A stretch of DNA of 64,000 nt from Pantoea agglomerans (GTDB taxonomy: Bacteria > Pseudomonadota > Gammaproteobacteria > Enterobacterales > Enterobacteriaceae), in the NCBI RefSeq assembly GCF_021397715.1, contig NZ_CP090207.1, forward strand, positions 1,488,001 through 1,552,000. The letters run 5' to 3'. The notes under the pieces were generated by a model. That model ran no database searches. It saw nothing but the letters and a program-made list of their open reading frames with translations, and was not told the origin of the DNA. This document shows, piece by piece, positions 40,330-49,323 of the stretch; position 1 is the first letter of the stretch, and the number at the start of each line of letters is the position of its first letter. A program made the translations under genes and the position numbers.

Positions 40330-41558
40330 TGAGTCAGGTAATAAAAGTAAATAAAATCGGCAAAGCTTATAAAGTCTATCCAAACCGCTGGAGCCGCTTC
40401 CTGGAATGGATTTCACCCATAAAGAAAGATCACCATGAGCTAAGATGGGTACTTAACGATATCAGCTTTGAAATAGAGAGTGGACAAGCTGTCGGTATCA
40501 TTGGTATGAATGGCGCGGGCAAAAGTACTCTGCTAAAAATACTTACTGGTACGACTAAACCAACCAAAGGTGTTATCACGACTAAGGGTAAGATTGCTGC
40601 GCTGCTCGAATTAGGCATGGGTTTCCATCCCGATTTCACAGGACGGCAAAACGTTTATATGGCTGGCCAGTTAATGGGGCTGACAGTTGAAACCATAAAT
40701 AAGCTGATGCCGGAAATTGAAGAATTTGCAGAAATCGGTGAATACATCGATCAGCAAGTCAGGGTCTATTCAAGTGGGATGCAAATGCGCCTTGCTTTCA
40801 GTGTTGCTACCTGCGTCAGACCGGATGTTCTGATTGTCGATGAAGCATTATCTGTGGGGGATACATATTTTCAACACAAAAGCTTCGAAAAAATCAGAGA
40901 ATTTAAAAAACATGGCACAACGCTACTAATTGTTTCTCATGATAAACAAGCTATTCAAAGTATCTGTGATCATGCGATTTTACTTAATAAAGGGAGAATC
41001 GAGAAGCAAGGCGATCCAGAAATGGTCATGGACTATTACAACGCACTATTAGCTGATAAGCAAAAACAGAAAATAGAGCAAGTAATGAACCAGCAAGGGA
41101 AAGTGCAAACTATTTCGGGTACCGGTGAAGCCGTTGTAGATAATATCACAATTTATAATGAGGCTGGCGAGCAGGTTGAATACATCGAAGTAGGGGAGAC
41201 CGTTAAACTTTCTATTGATGTGCTCGTTAAATCAGATATTGAAAAACTTGTAGTTGGTTATGGCATAAAAGATCGTCTGGGTCAAGTTATGTACGGCACC
41301 AACACACAGCTTAAGAAAAAACCTATCTTTAATACAAAGGCGGGAGAGAAATACAAATTTGAGTTTCAGTTCGATATGAATATGGGGCCAGGAAGTTACT
41401 CCATACAGACTGCGATAGTTAGTTCGGACACGCATCTGGTGAACAATTATGAATGGCGTGACCTTGCCTTTGTGTTTAATGTCGTCAATGCGAGTCACCC
41501 ACACTTTGAGGGTGTGAACTGGTTAGACCCAGAAATCGAGATAAACAAACATGACTAA
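40329..41558 (+). CDS. wzt: O-antigen ABC transporter ATPase with C-terminal carbohydrate-binding extension
   Basis: ATP-binding subunit of the O-antigen exporter. Walker A GMNGAGKST is near residue 59, the ABC signature YSSGMQMRLAF near 147, Walker B VLIVDEALSVG near 167 and the switch His in LIVSHDKQ near 202. Residues about 250-409 form an extra beta-rich domain like the carbohydrate-binding domain of E. coli O8/O9a Wzt, which recognises the capped non-reducing end of the chain. Its presence implies export coupled to a terminal modification. The 3' end overlaps the FkbM-coiled-coil gene by eight bases, fitting a Wzt/terminator pair. Confidence 0.94.
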   Translation: MSQVIKVNKIGKAYKVYPNRWSRFLEWISPIKKDHHELRWVLNDISFEIESGQAVGIIGMNGAGKSTLLKILTGTTKPTKGVITTKGKIAALLELGMGFHPDFTGRQNVYMAGQLMGLTVETINKLMPEIEEFAEIGEYIDQQVRVYSSGMQMRLAFSVATCVRPDVLIVDEALSVGDTYFQHKSFEKIREFKKHGTTLLIVSHDKQAIQSICDHAILLNKGRIEKQGDPEMVMDYYNALLADKQKQKIEQVMNQQGKVQTISGTGEAVVDNITIYNEAGEQVEYIEVGETVKLSIDVLVKSDIEKLVVGYGIKDRLGQVMYGTNTQLKKKPIFNTKAGEKYKFEFQFDMNMGPGSYSIQTAIVSSDTHLVNNYEWRDLAFVFNVVNASHPHFEGVNWLDPEIEINKHD

Positions 41559-43008
41559 GGTTTCATACGCTCAGAATTACGAAGATATCATGCTTTGGAG
41601 AGCGTTAAAGCATATAGAAAATGGTTTCTACGTAGACGTTGGAGCTAACGATCCGATAATAGATTCCGTTACGAAATTATTTTACGATGCAGGCTGGAGT
41701 GGTATCAACATTGATCCTGTTGAGAAGTTCATCGAGAAATACCACCTTTTGCGTGAAAGGGATATTAGCATCGCAAAAGCGGTATCGGATGAAAAAGGTG
41801 TAATGCAACTGTGGCAATGTGATGTACCTGGCTGGTCTACACTAGACAAGGACGTTGCCGCTAAACATGAATCGGAGGGATATGAAGGCTATTGGTCTGA
41901 AGTAAGCATCAATACCCTGGCCGCGATCCTTGAAGAACAAAACATAGCTGATATTCATTTCCTCAAGATTGATGTTGAAGGTGCTGAATATGCAGTGCTT
42001 AAAGGCAATGACTGGAATAAATATCGGCCATGGATAGTATTAATTGAAGCTACTGTGCCCAATACCCAGATTTCAGATTACGACGAATGTGAAAAACTAC
42101 TGTTAAACAATAATTATCACCACGTTTTCTCTGATGGGCTTAATCGCTATTATGTAGCGAATGAACATCCTGAACTCGATGATGCGTTCAAATATCCACC
42201 TAATGTTTTTGATGAGTTCATTTCTTATAGAGAATCTCAACTACAATCAGAACTTGATGAAAACTATATCAGAATGGTTAAGGCAGTGAACGAAGCTAAC
42301 ACGCTTTATGAAAAAGAGCAGGCTCTCATGCATGAACTGGAGAGACTCACGCTTCAAAAAGAAGAAACAGATGCAAACTATCAGATCCTTCTGGAGGAAA
42401 ATTTAAAGCTATCAGCACTTGCTACCGGAGCTGACGCCTTAAAAGAGCAAGAAAATGAAATCAAAAATGATAACAGCAAAAAAGAAAAAAGTTTTCTGAA
42501 ACAGAAGAACAAGCTTTTACAGAAAATTGTCAGCACTGAAGAAGAGCTTGAACAGTCAAAAGCTGCAATTACTGATCTAAATAGTAAAATTGCAGAATTG
42601 AATCGGCATGCTCATCACTGGTGGGAGACGGCTCAACGATTTGAAACTGAGCTGAACCTGGTTTATGCAAGCAGAACGTGGAGATATGGTACTTTACCAA
42701 AACGTATTCTCTCCCGGATTAAAATCAAAGTTCATTCACTCAAACAGCAAACCAGGCACTTACTATCTAGAATTACAAATCTCACATACAGACTGGCAAG
42801 AAATGTAGCATTGAGCGCATTGCAGAAGCCGGCGATTAGAGGTCCTCTTCTAAAAGTAGTAAACAGGTTTCCTGGACTTAAAAGCTATCTCAAAAGAAAA
42901 TACATCAGAAGTGTAATTCAAAGTTCTGTACAGGAAAGTACAATGCCAAAAGATAGCGTTAAAATAAATCAAATAAAAAACGTTATCAAAGCCAAATTAA
43001 AAAAATAG
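41551..43008 (+). CDS. FkbM-type methyltransferase fused to coiled coil: candidate O-chain terminator
   Basis: A 485-residue protein in three parts. Residues 1 to about 215 are an FkbM-family SAM-dependent methyltransferase with SYAQNYEDIMLWRAL, the SAM loop FYVDVGANDP (about 27) and FLKIDVEGAE (about 139). Residues about 225-360 are strongly heptad-like and charged (long Glu/Lys/Leu stretches), a predicted coiled coil, ending in a TWRYGTLPKRI-type motif often found after coiled coils in O-antigen enzymes. Residues about 375-485 are basic and amphipathic, possibly membrane-associating. This mirrors the logic of WbdD of E. coli O8/O9a, where a methyltransferase cap plus coiled-coil ruler sets chain length, though the catalytic domain differs. 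Function is inferred. Confidence 0.72.
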   Translation: MTKVSYAQNYEDIMLWRALKHIENGFYVDVGANDPIIDSVTKLFYDAGWSGINIDPVEKFIEKYHLLRERDISIAKAVSDEKGVMQLWQCDVPGWSTLDKDVAAKHESEGYEGYWSEVSINTLAAILEEQNIADIHFLKIDVEGAEYAVLKGNDWNKYRPWIVLIEATVPNTQISDYDECEKLLLNNNYHHVFSDGLNRYYVANEHPELDDAFKYPPNVFDEFISYRESQLQSELDENYIRMVKAVNEANTLYEKEQALMHELERLTLQKEETDANYQILLEENLKLSALATGADALKEQENEIKNDNSKKEKSFLKQKNKLLQKIVSTEEELEQSKAAITDLNSKIAELNRHAHHWWETAQRFETELNLVYASRTWRYGTLPKRILSRIKIKVHSLKQQTRHLLSRITNLTYRLARNVALSALQKPAIRGPLLKVVNRFPGLKSYLKRKYIRSVIQSSVQESTMPKDSVKINQIKNVIKAKLKK

Positions 43009-43017
43009 GTAATTCAA

Positions 43018-46000
43018 ATGCGTCTAGTTATCGACTTGCAGTCATTACAAGGAACAAACAGTAATCGTGGCATTGGGCGTTATGCTCTGTCACTAACTTC
43101 AACGCTACTGGAGTTATGTCGAAATGATGAAGTATACCTACTACTGAATGGAAGCCTTCCTGAATCAGTAAACACTATTCGGGAAGCTTTTAATGAAAAG
43201 GTTAATCCGGAAAATTTTTTAACATTTTCTTCCCTGGAACATACCGCTGGATTACATAGTGAAAATCAATGGCGTCAGGGCGTTGCTGAGTTATCCAGGG
43301 AGGCTTATCTTGAAAAGATTTCTCCCGATGTAGTACTCATTACAAGCCTTTTTGAAGGGGTTGTGGATGACACAGTGACAAGTATCATAAATAAAAATAA
43401 AAATTATCTGACAGCTGTTGTATTATATGATTTGATTCCTTTTATAGCTGCAAAGGATTATCTTGAAAATCCCGGGATGTCTAAGTGGTATTATAAGAAA
43501 ATAGACCATTTAAGACGTGCTGATATGTTATTAGCTATATCTGAATCTTCGCGCCAGGAAGGTATAAAGTATCTTCCTTTCCCAGAAGATAAAATTATAA
43601 ACATATCCACTGATGCTGACAGTAATTTCAAGAAATTAGAAATTGTTAATCCCCAGGTACTGACTAAGTTTAACATTACTAAGCCCTATGTAATGTACAC
43701 AGGTGGGATCGATAAACGAAAAAATATTGAAGGCCTGATAACTGCATATTCAGAACTTGATGAAAACGTAAGAAGCGACCATCAGTTAGTGATTGTTTGT
43801 TCGGTCAATAATGAGAGTCGTCAAATACTAAAGAAACTTATCCATGAAGCACAGTTGAGTGAAACCGAAGTTGTAATTACGGGTTACATCACTGATGAGG
43901 AATTGGTTGAGTTGTATAACCAATGTGCATTGTTCGTTTTCCCAAGCTTCCATGAAGGTTTTGGCCTTCCCGTACTGGAAGCAATGCGTTGCGGTGCCCC
44001 TGTCATCTGTTCAGGGCTAACAAGTCTTCCTGAGGTTGTTGGACTTGAAGATGCTATGTTCGATCCAAAAGATGAACAGCAATTTATTGACTTGCTCGAA
44101 AAGGGATTAACAGATTTGAATTTTAGAGATCTGTTAATTTCACATGCTGAGACGCAGCAATCAAAATTCTCATGGGAAACGACGGCTCGTAAAACGTATG
44201 ATGCACTTAATAAACTTAATGCACATAAAAGTCACATGCCTGTCATCTCTCATTTACTTCAGCGTAAAAAAATAGCCTATGTTACACCCGTTCAGCCCGC
44301 GAAATCAGGCATAGCGAATTATTCAGCTATTTTACTGCCTGAACTTGCAAGATATTACGATATTGACATTATTATTAAAGATAATGTCCCAGTCGATAAG
44401 GTTGCCGAGTCTTACAGTAAAATAAGAAACACGCAATATCTATTGGAAAACTCTGATAAATATGATCGGGTTGTTTACCAATTTGGCAATTCCGAACACC
44501 ACGACTATATGTTTCCACTGCTGGAAAAAATACCAGGCGTAGTAGTATTACATGATTTCTATATTTCTGGCGTCGTGCAGCATATGGATGTATTCAATAC
44601 CCATCCTGGTGTCTGGACACGTGAATTACTTATTGGTCATGGGTACAAAGCTTTAAGAGAACGATATTTAGAAAATAATAGCGCAGAAGTAGTATGGCGT
44701 TACCCTTGTAGCTATTCAGCCTTGTCTCTGTCTCAGGGCGTCATTGTACATTCCGAAAACTCAGTTCGCTTGGCTAAGCAGTGGTATGGTACAGTTAACC
44801 CAAATTTATGGAGCGTGATACCCCACCTTCGTGAGCTGCCATTAATCAATGATAAAAGTGCTGCCAGGAAAAAGTTATCAATTAGCGATGATGCATTTGT
44901 CATCTGTAGCTTTGGATTCCTGGGTGAATCTAAATTGAATGATAGGCTGATTGAAGCATTTGCTGAAAGCAGTTTATACGATTCTAAAGAATGTTATATC
45001 TTCTTTGTTGGTGAGATGCATGAAGGTGATTTCTCTAAAAAGATAACCCGTCGCATTACAAGTTTAAAAATAACAAACAGAATACAAGTTACAGGCTGGA
45101 CCGATCTCGATACGTTTAAAGATTATTTACAGGCAGCTGATATCGCCGTGCAACTTAGATCACTTTCCAGAGGAGAAACCTCAGGGGCTGTGCTCGATTG
45201 CATGAGTTATGGTTTACCAACTATCATCAATGCTAATGGCACTATGGCTGACATTAATCCTGAAAGTGTCATTATGCTTGAAGATAAATTTGATGATGAG
45301 TCGCTGGTTGAAGCCCTTGAGTCGCTTTTTAAATCAGAGAGTTTGCGAAAAAAACTTTCGGGTAAAGCGATAGAAGAAATTTCAACTAAGCATTCTCTGT
45401 GGCGATGTGCAGAGCAGTATTCAAAAGCTATTGAAAATTTTTACCACCCAAAAAATAATTTTGTTAGTGAGACGCTTGATTCACTTTTTCAGGTTGAAGG
45501 ATCTTATTCTGAGCAAGATTTAGATGCATTGGCTACGGCAACTGCTTACAATAAAGGCGCGGCTATTACCTATCCTAAATTGCTCGTTGATATTTCTGAG
45601 CTGGTTCAGCGTGACGCAAAGTCTGGTATTCAGCGTGTTGTCAGAAGCATTCTGATGCAATGGCTGGAAAACCCACCAGAAGGTTTTCGTGTTGAACCTG
45701 TTTATGCCACTAATGATAGGGACGGTTACCATTTTGCTCGTTCATTTACGGCCAGGTTCCTCGGTATTGAAAATGTACATCTTCAGGATGAACCTGTTGA
45801 TTATGTAAATGGTGATGTTTTTGTTGGCCTTGACCTGCAACCACACATTACGGTAAGACAAGAAAAAACACTAAGCAAAATGCGCGCTTTAGGTGTCAAG
45901 ATTAATTTCGTTGTTTATGATTTAATTCCTCTTCTTCATTCTCACTTTTTTGTCAGTCCCGAAGATGCAGCAAAAGACCATGCGCGCTGGCTCTCCGTGG

Positions 46001-46716
46001 CAGCAAACAGTGAATCACTTATTTGCATTTCAAAAGCCGTCGCTGATGAAGTAGAAGAGTGGTTAAGAACGGATTTCCAGGGTAAAGCTAAACCAGAAGT
46101 TAAATGGTTTCATCTGGGTGCTGACATTACTAATTCGAAACCCAGTGCTGGTATCACAGGCGAAGATGAACGGATCCTTAGCATTGTCAATGATGCGCCA
46201 GCATTTCTGATGGTCGGTACATTGGAACCCCGTAAAAATCACTCCTTAGCATTAGAAGCTTTTGATAAGCTATGGCGAGAAGGTAGTGATGCTGTTTTAG
46301 TTATTGTCGGAAAAGAAGGTTGGGGTGTTGATGAATTGATGCAACGCATTAAAGCTCACCCTGAAAATAATAAAAAACTTTTCTGGCTAAATAATGTCTC
46401 AGATGAATTTTTGCAACGGCTGTACCAGGAATCCCAGTGCCTTATCGCTGCCAGTACTGCAGAGGGCTTCGGTTTACCCCTTATTGAAGCTTCACAAAAT
46501 AATCTTGATATTATAGCGAGTGATATCAAGGTGTTCAAAGAAGTCGCACAGGAACATGCACTATATTTTAAAAGTGACGATGCTGCGTCGCTTAGTGAGA
46601 CCGTTTTACAATGGCTTTCACTAAAGCAAAGTAATACTCAACCTGTGTCTGCTAATCTTAAATGGAAAACATGGGGTGAGTCTGCACAGGATCTATTAAA
46701 TTCAGTGATTAAATAA
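43018..46716 (+). CDS. Three-module GT4 O-polysaccharide polymerase (WbdA-like)
   Basis: A 1232-residue protein with three GT-B modules. Module 1 (about 1-405) has NRGIGRYALSL, YTGGIDKRKNIEGL and HEGFGLPVLEAM (about 311). Module 2 (about 415-805) starts YVTPVQPAKSGIANYS and has the weaker RGETSGAVLDCMSYG (about 717). Module 3 (about 850-1232) starts with LLVDISELVQRDAKSGIQRVV and has VGTLEPRKNHSLAL and AEGFGLPLIEAS (about 1146). Multi-module GT4 polymerases such as WbdA make repeats of ABC-exported mannans, each module making one linkage. Here a D-rhamnan or mannan backbone is likely. Which modules are active is not known; module 2 has a non-canonical acid motif (Glu then Asp). Confidence 0.82.
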   Translation: MRLVIDLQSLQGTNSNRGIGRYALSLTSTLLELCRNDEVYLLLNGSLPESVNTIREAFNEKVNPENFLTFSSLEHTAGLHSENQWRQGVAELSREAYLEKISPDVVLITSLFEGVVDDTVTSIINKNKNYLTAVVLYDLIPFIAAKDYLENPGMSKWYYKKIDHLRRADMLLAISESSRQEGIKYLPFPEDKIINISTDADSNFKKLEIVNPQVLTKFNITKPYVMYTGGIDKRKNIEGLITAYSELDENVRSDHQLVIVCSVNNESRQILKKLIHEAQLSETEVVITGYITDEELVELYNQCALFVFPSFHEGFGLPVLEAMRCGAPVICSGLTSLPEVVGLEDAMFDPKDEQQFIDLLEKGLTDLNFRDLLISHAETQQSKFSWETTARKTYDALNKLNAHKSHMPVISHLLQRKKIAYVTPVQPAKSGIANYSAILLPELARYYDIDIIIKDNVPVDKVAESYSKIRNTQYLLENSDKYDRVVYQFGNSEHHDYMFPLLEKIPGVVVLHDFYISGVVQHMDVFNTHPGVWTRELLIGHGYKALRERYLENNSAEVVWRYPCSYSALSLSQGVIVHSENSVRLAKQWYGTVNPNLWSVIPHLRELPLINDKSAARKKLSISDDAFVICSFGFLGESKLNDRLIEAFAESSLYDSKECYIFFVGEMHEGDFSKKITRRITSLKITNRIQVTGWTDLDTFKDYLQAADIAVQLRSLSRGETSGAVLDCMSYGLPTIINANGTMADINPESVIMLEDKFDDESLVEALESLFKSESLRKKLSGKAIEEISTKHSLWRCAEQYSKAIENFYHPKNNFVSETLDSLFQVEGSYSEQDLDALATATAYNKGAAITYPKLLVDISELVQRDAKSGIQRVVRSILMQWLENPPEGFRVEPVYATNDRDGYHFARSFTARFLGIENVHLQDEPVDYVNGDVFVGLDLQPHITVRQEKTLSKMRALGVKINFVVYDLIPLLHSHFFVSPEDAAKDHARWLSVAANSESLICISKAVADEVEEWLRTDFQGKAKPEVKWFHLGADITNSKPSAGITGEDERILSIVNDAPAFLMVGTLEPRKNHSLALEAFDKLWREGSDAVLVIVGKEGWGVDELMQRIKAHPENNKKLFWLNNVSDEFLQRLYQESQCLIAASTAEGFGLPLIEASQNNLDIIASDIKVFKEVAQEHALYFKSDDAASLSETVLQWLSLKQSNTQPVSANLKWKTWGESAQDLLNSVIK

Positions 46717-46854
46717 TGTTGATTTTTAGTAGATTAACTTTTTGATAAACGATGTGATGTTTTAGCCCTGTAGCTGGTTTCCGATAATTATCTGCCATGT
46801 GAACAGGGCTTATACATTTATTGTTTGTCATAAATGTCATAAGGCGTTTTAAGT

Positions 46855-47805
46855 GTGAAGCTAATTATTCAAATACCCTGTTATAACGAGGCTGAAACTT
46901 TATCGATTGCACTGACAGCTTTGCCAAGGCATCTTGAAGGTTTCAGTAAAGTTGAGTGGTTGATCATTGATGATGGGAGTACTGACGCGACATGTGAAGT
47001 AGCGCAGGCCTGTGGTGTTGACCATATAATAAAACATACGGGTAATAAAGGACTTGCAAAAGCTTTTATTACTGGCATTGAGGCATGCATTTTGCTCGGG
47101 GCTGATGTAATAGTAAATACTGATGCAGATAACCAGTATAACGCAGATGACATTCCTGCGCTTGTAGCGCCTGTCTTGAGCAATCAGGCTGAGATAGTTA
47201 TTGGTGCCAGACCCATACAGGCTATTTAACATTTCTCATTAGCCAAAAAAATACTTCAGAAAATCGGAAGTTACGTAGTAAGAAGCGCCAGCAAAACAAC
47301 AATACCCGATGCACCAAGTGGTTTTCGTGCAATCAGCCGCAATGCAGCTCAAAAGTTAATGGTTTTCAGTGAATATACCTATACTCTTGAGACTATTATC
47401 CAGGCTGGACAAAAAAATATTTCAATTACATCTGTCCCTGTCAGGGTTAATGATGATCTCCGTCCTTCTCGTTTAGTGAAAAGTATCCCATCCTATATTC
47501 AGAGAAGCATTTTTACTATAATACGAATTTATGTGATATATCGCCCGTTCAGATTTTTCATGAGTATCGGGTCTCTGATTATGTTGATAGGATTAATTAT
47601 TGCCGGCAGATTTTTGTTTCTATTTTTGAACGGCGACGGTGATGGGCACATACAGTCTCTGATTCTCTCAGCCGTATTAATGATGATGGGATTTCAAACT
47701 ATCCTGGTGGCTTTTTTGGCAGATCTTCTTTCTGCTAACAGAAAGCTAATTGAAGATGTCCGGGAAAAAGTCGCAAAATTAACAATAGAGAAAGGTAGTA
47801 AATAA
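46855..47805 (+). pseudogene. DPM1-like GT2 interrupted by one in-frame TAA
   Basis: Reading from GTG 46855 gives a polyprenyl-phosphate sugar transferase of the dolichol-phosphate-mannose synthase/GtrB type: IIQIPCYNEAETL, WLIIDDGSTD, NTDADNQYN and VIGARP. A TAA at 47227-47229 (codon 125) stops it. The same frame continues at once (HFSLAKKILQKIGSYVV, then DAPSGFRAISR, EYTYTLETIIQAG, VPVRVNDDLRPSRLV and two membrane helices) to a TAA at 47805, a normal family total of about 316 codons. One base change (for example GAA to TAA) explains it; no frameshift is needed. The truncated 124-residue product lacks the acceptor half. The second part could start at ATG 47359 but has no good ribosome site. 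Confidence 0.88.
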
Positions 47806-47806
47806 G

Positions 47807-48445
47807 ATGGCTTTTTCATCAGGCAAAAAAGAAAACGGTATCGTATTTGGCAATGCTTATGATAAATATGGTTCAAATAATCCTATTGTCAAACATATGA
47901 TGCGTGGTTTTGACCAATCTCTTGAGCGCTACATAAGCCAAACTGGCGTCAATGAGTTTCATGAAATAGGCTGTGGTGAAGGTTACTGGGTTTTAAAATA
48001 TTTAGAAAAAGGATTTAATACTCGTGGAAGTGATTTCTCCTCGGAAGTTATCTCGATAGCGAAGAGTAATGCTACAGAACGAGGTGTGTCAGAGGATCTA
48101 TTTACCGTTAAAAGCATTTATGATTTAAACGCTGCCGCAGACTCCTCTCAACTGATCGTATGTTGTGAGGTTTTGGAGCATCTTGAAAATCCTCAAGCGG
48201 GTCTCGAAAAAATAAAAGAAGTTGCTCGTAATTATGTGATTTTGAGCGTTCCATCAGAACCATTATGGAGAGTTTTAAACCTTGTAAGGTTAAAATATAT
48301 TTCTCAATTGGGTAATACGCCTGGTCATTTGAATCATTGGTCTCGAAATAAGTTTGTAGCCCTGATTTCTGAATATTTCGATGTTCTATCAGTAAGTTCA
48401 CCAACTCCCTGGACAATGTTACTGTGTCAAGTCAAAAAAGATTGA
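47807..48445 (+). CDS. Class I SAM-dependent methyltransferase
   Basis: A 212-residue Rossmann-fold methyltransferase. Motif I is HEIGCGEGYWVLKYL (about residue 48), then the acidic strand RGSDFSSEVI, and CCEVLEHLENPQAGL (about 120) is motif IV of the methyltransferase_11 type. VILSVPSEPLW and GHLNHWSRNKFVAL (about 168) suggest a sugar- or lipid-like substrate. It follows the broken GT2 after one base and overlaps the next gene by 22 bases, so it belongs to the same cassette. The substrate is unknown; modification of a lipid-linked sugar is one possibility. Confidence 0.8.
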   Translation: MAFSSGKKENGIVFGNAYDKYGSNNPIVKHMMRGFDQSLERYISQTGVNEFHEIGCGEGYWVLKYLEKGFNTRGSDFSSEVISIAKSNATERGVSEDLFTVKSIYDLNAAADSSQLIVCCEVLEHLENPQAGLEKIKEVARNYVILSVPSEPLWRVLNLVRLKYISQLGNTPGHLNHWSRNKFVALISEYFDVLSVSSPTPWTMLLCQVKKD

Positions 48446-49323
48446 TGCTTTTAAAAAAAGCAGTGAATAACGTTTCTTATTTATTGGTTTTCCTCAGCGT
48501 AATTTTTATTGGCTATAAATTTTATACCTTACAAGGTCTGGTTAATCTTACAGGTTTTTTTAAAGATCATGCTCTGGTTTTTACTGTTGCGTGTCTGGTG
48601 TATGCTCTTAATAATTATCTCCTTGCGGCTGGTTGGCGTTTAATATTAGCCGGACTTGACGAAAAGATAACTATAAAGTTATCAGTGGCGATTTTTGGGG
48701 TTTCTCAAATTGCTAAGTATATTCCCGGTAATATATTTCAGTTCGCAGGGAAGCAAGTGCTTGCAGTCAGACATAACCTCAATTCTGCTAAAGTGGCTAA
48801 GTCGCAATTTTTAGAAATCATACTCTTGTTGTTATCCTCTTTACCCTTCAGTGTTTACGTAGGGGTGTATTACTTTCTCGAAATGGGAGTTGCGCTCTCT
48901 ATTTTTACTTCTTTTTTGTTTTTTTTGGGCGCATCATTTATTATCAACAGAATTAGCACTAATTTTTTCAGAACCTTTTCAAGCTATATGATATTCATGT
49001 TTGTCTCGGGACTGATGTTCTTCTTAATAGTTACTTCGACAATAAAAGTAAATTCTACTTTATCTTTAGATGCATTTGTTTTATGTAGCTTTGTTACGGC
49101 ATGGCTGATCGGGTTTATTATGCCTGGCTCTCCAGCTGGATTAGGAGTAAGGGAAAGTATACTAATTCTTCTTCTTTTTCCGGTTTTTAGAGATCAGTCA
49201 TTGGTTTTTAATGCCGCCATTCTAACACGTTTAGTGACAGTTATTGGTGACTTGATTTTTTTCATTTTCTCTTCAACGGTTCAAAGGTTTATTGATAGTG
49301 AGCGACAAACAAAAAGAATTTAA
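48424..49323 (+). CDS. Flippase-like membrane protein (LPG synthase TM / UPF0104 family)
   Basis: A 299-residue membrane protein with about eight helices resembling the lysylphosphatidylglycerol-synthase transmembrane family (PF03706). The conserved KYIPGNIFQFAGK lies near residue 98 and PGSPAGLGVRES near 238. Family members often accompany DPM1-like GT2 enzymes and are suspected to move polyprenyl-phosphate sugars across the membrane. Here it lies after such a GT2 (broken) and before a GT-C-like protein, consistent with that role. The start is GTG 48424, overlapping the methyltransferase; no better start is visible. Confidence 0.75.
   Translation: MSSQKRLMLLKKAVNNVSYLLVFLSVIFIGYKFYTLQGLVNLTGFFKDHALVFTVACLVYALNNYLLAAGWRLILAGLDEKITIKLSVAIFGVSQIAKYIPGNIFQFAGKQVLAVRHNLNSAKVAKSQFLEIILLLLSSLPFSVYVGVYYFLEMGVALSIFTSFLFFLGASFIINRISTNFFRTFSSYMIFMFVSGLMFFLIVTSTIKVNSTLSLDAFVLCSFVTAWLIGFIMPGSPAGLGVRESILILLLFPVFRDQSLVFNAAILTRLVTVIGDLIFFIFSSTVQRFIDSERQTKRI

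Noticed and set aside
46764..46810. AGCCCTGT/ACAGGGCT inverted repeat as a terminator before the GT2
   Set aside because: Eight base pairs with a 31-base loop and no T-run; too weak to call.
47359..47805. A separate 148-residue membrane protein gene
   Set aside because: It is the in-frame C-terminal half of the GT2 interrupted at 47227; no ribosome site of its own.
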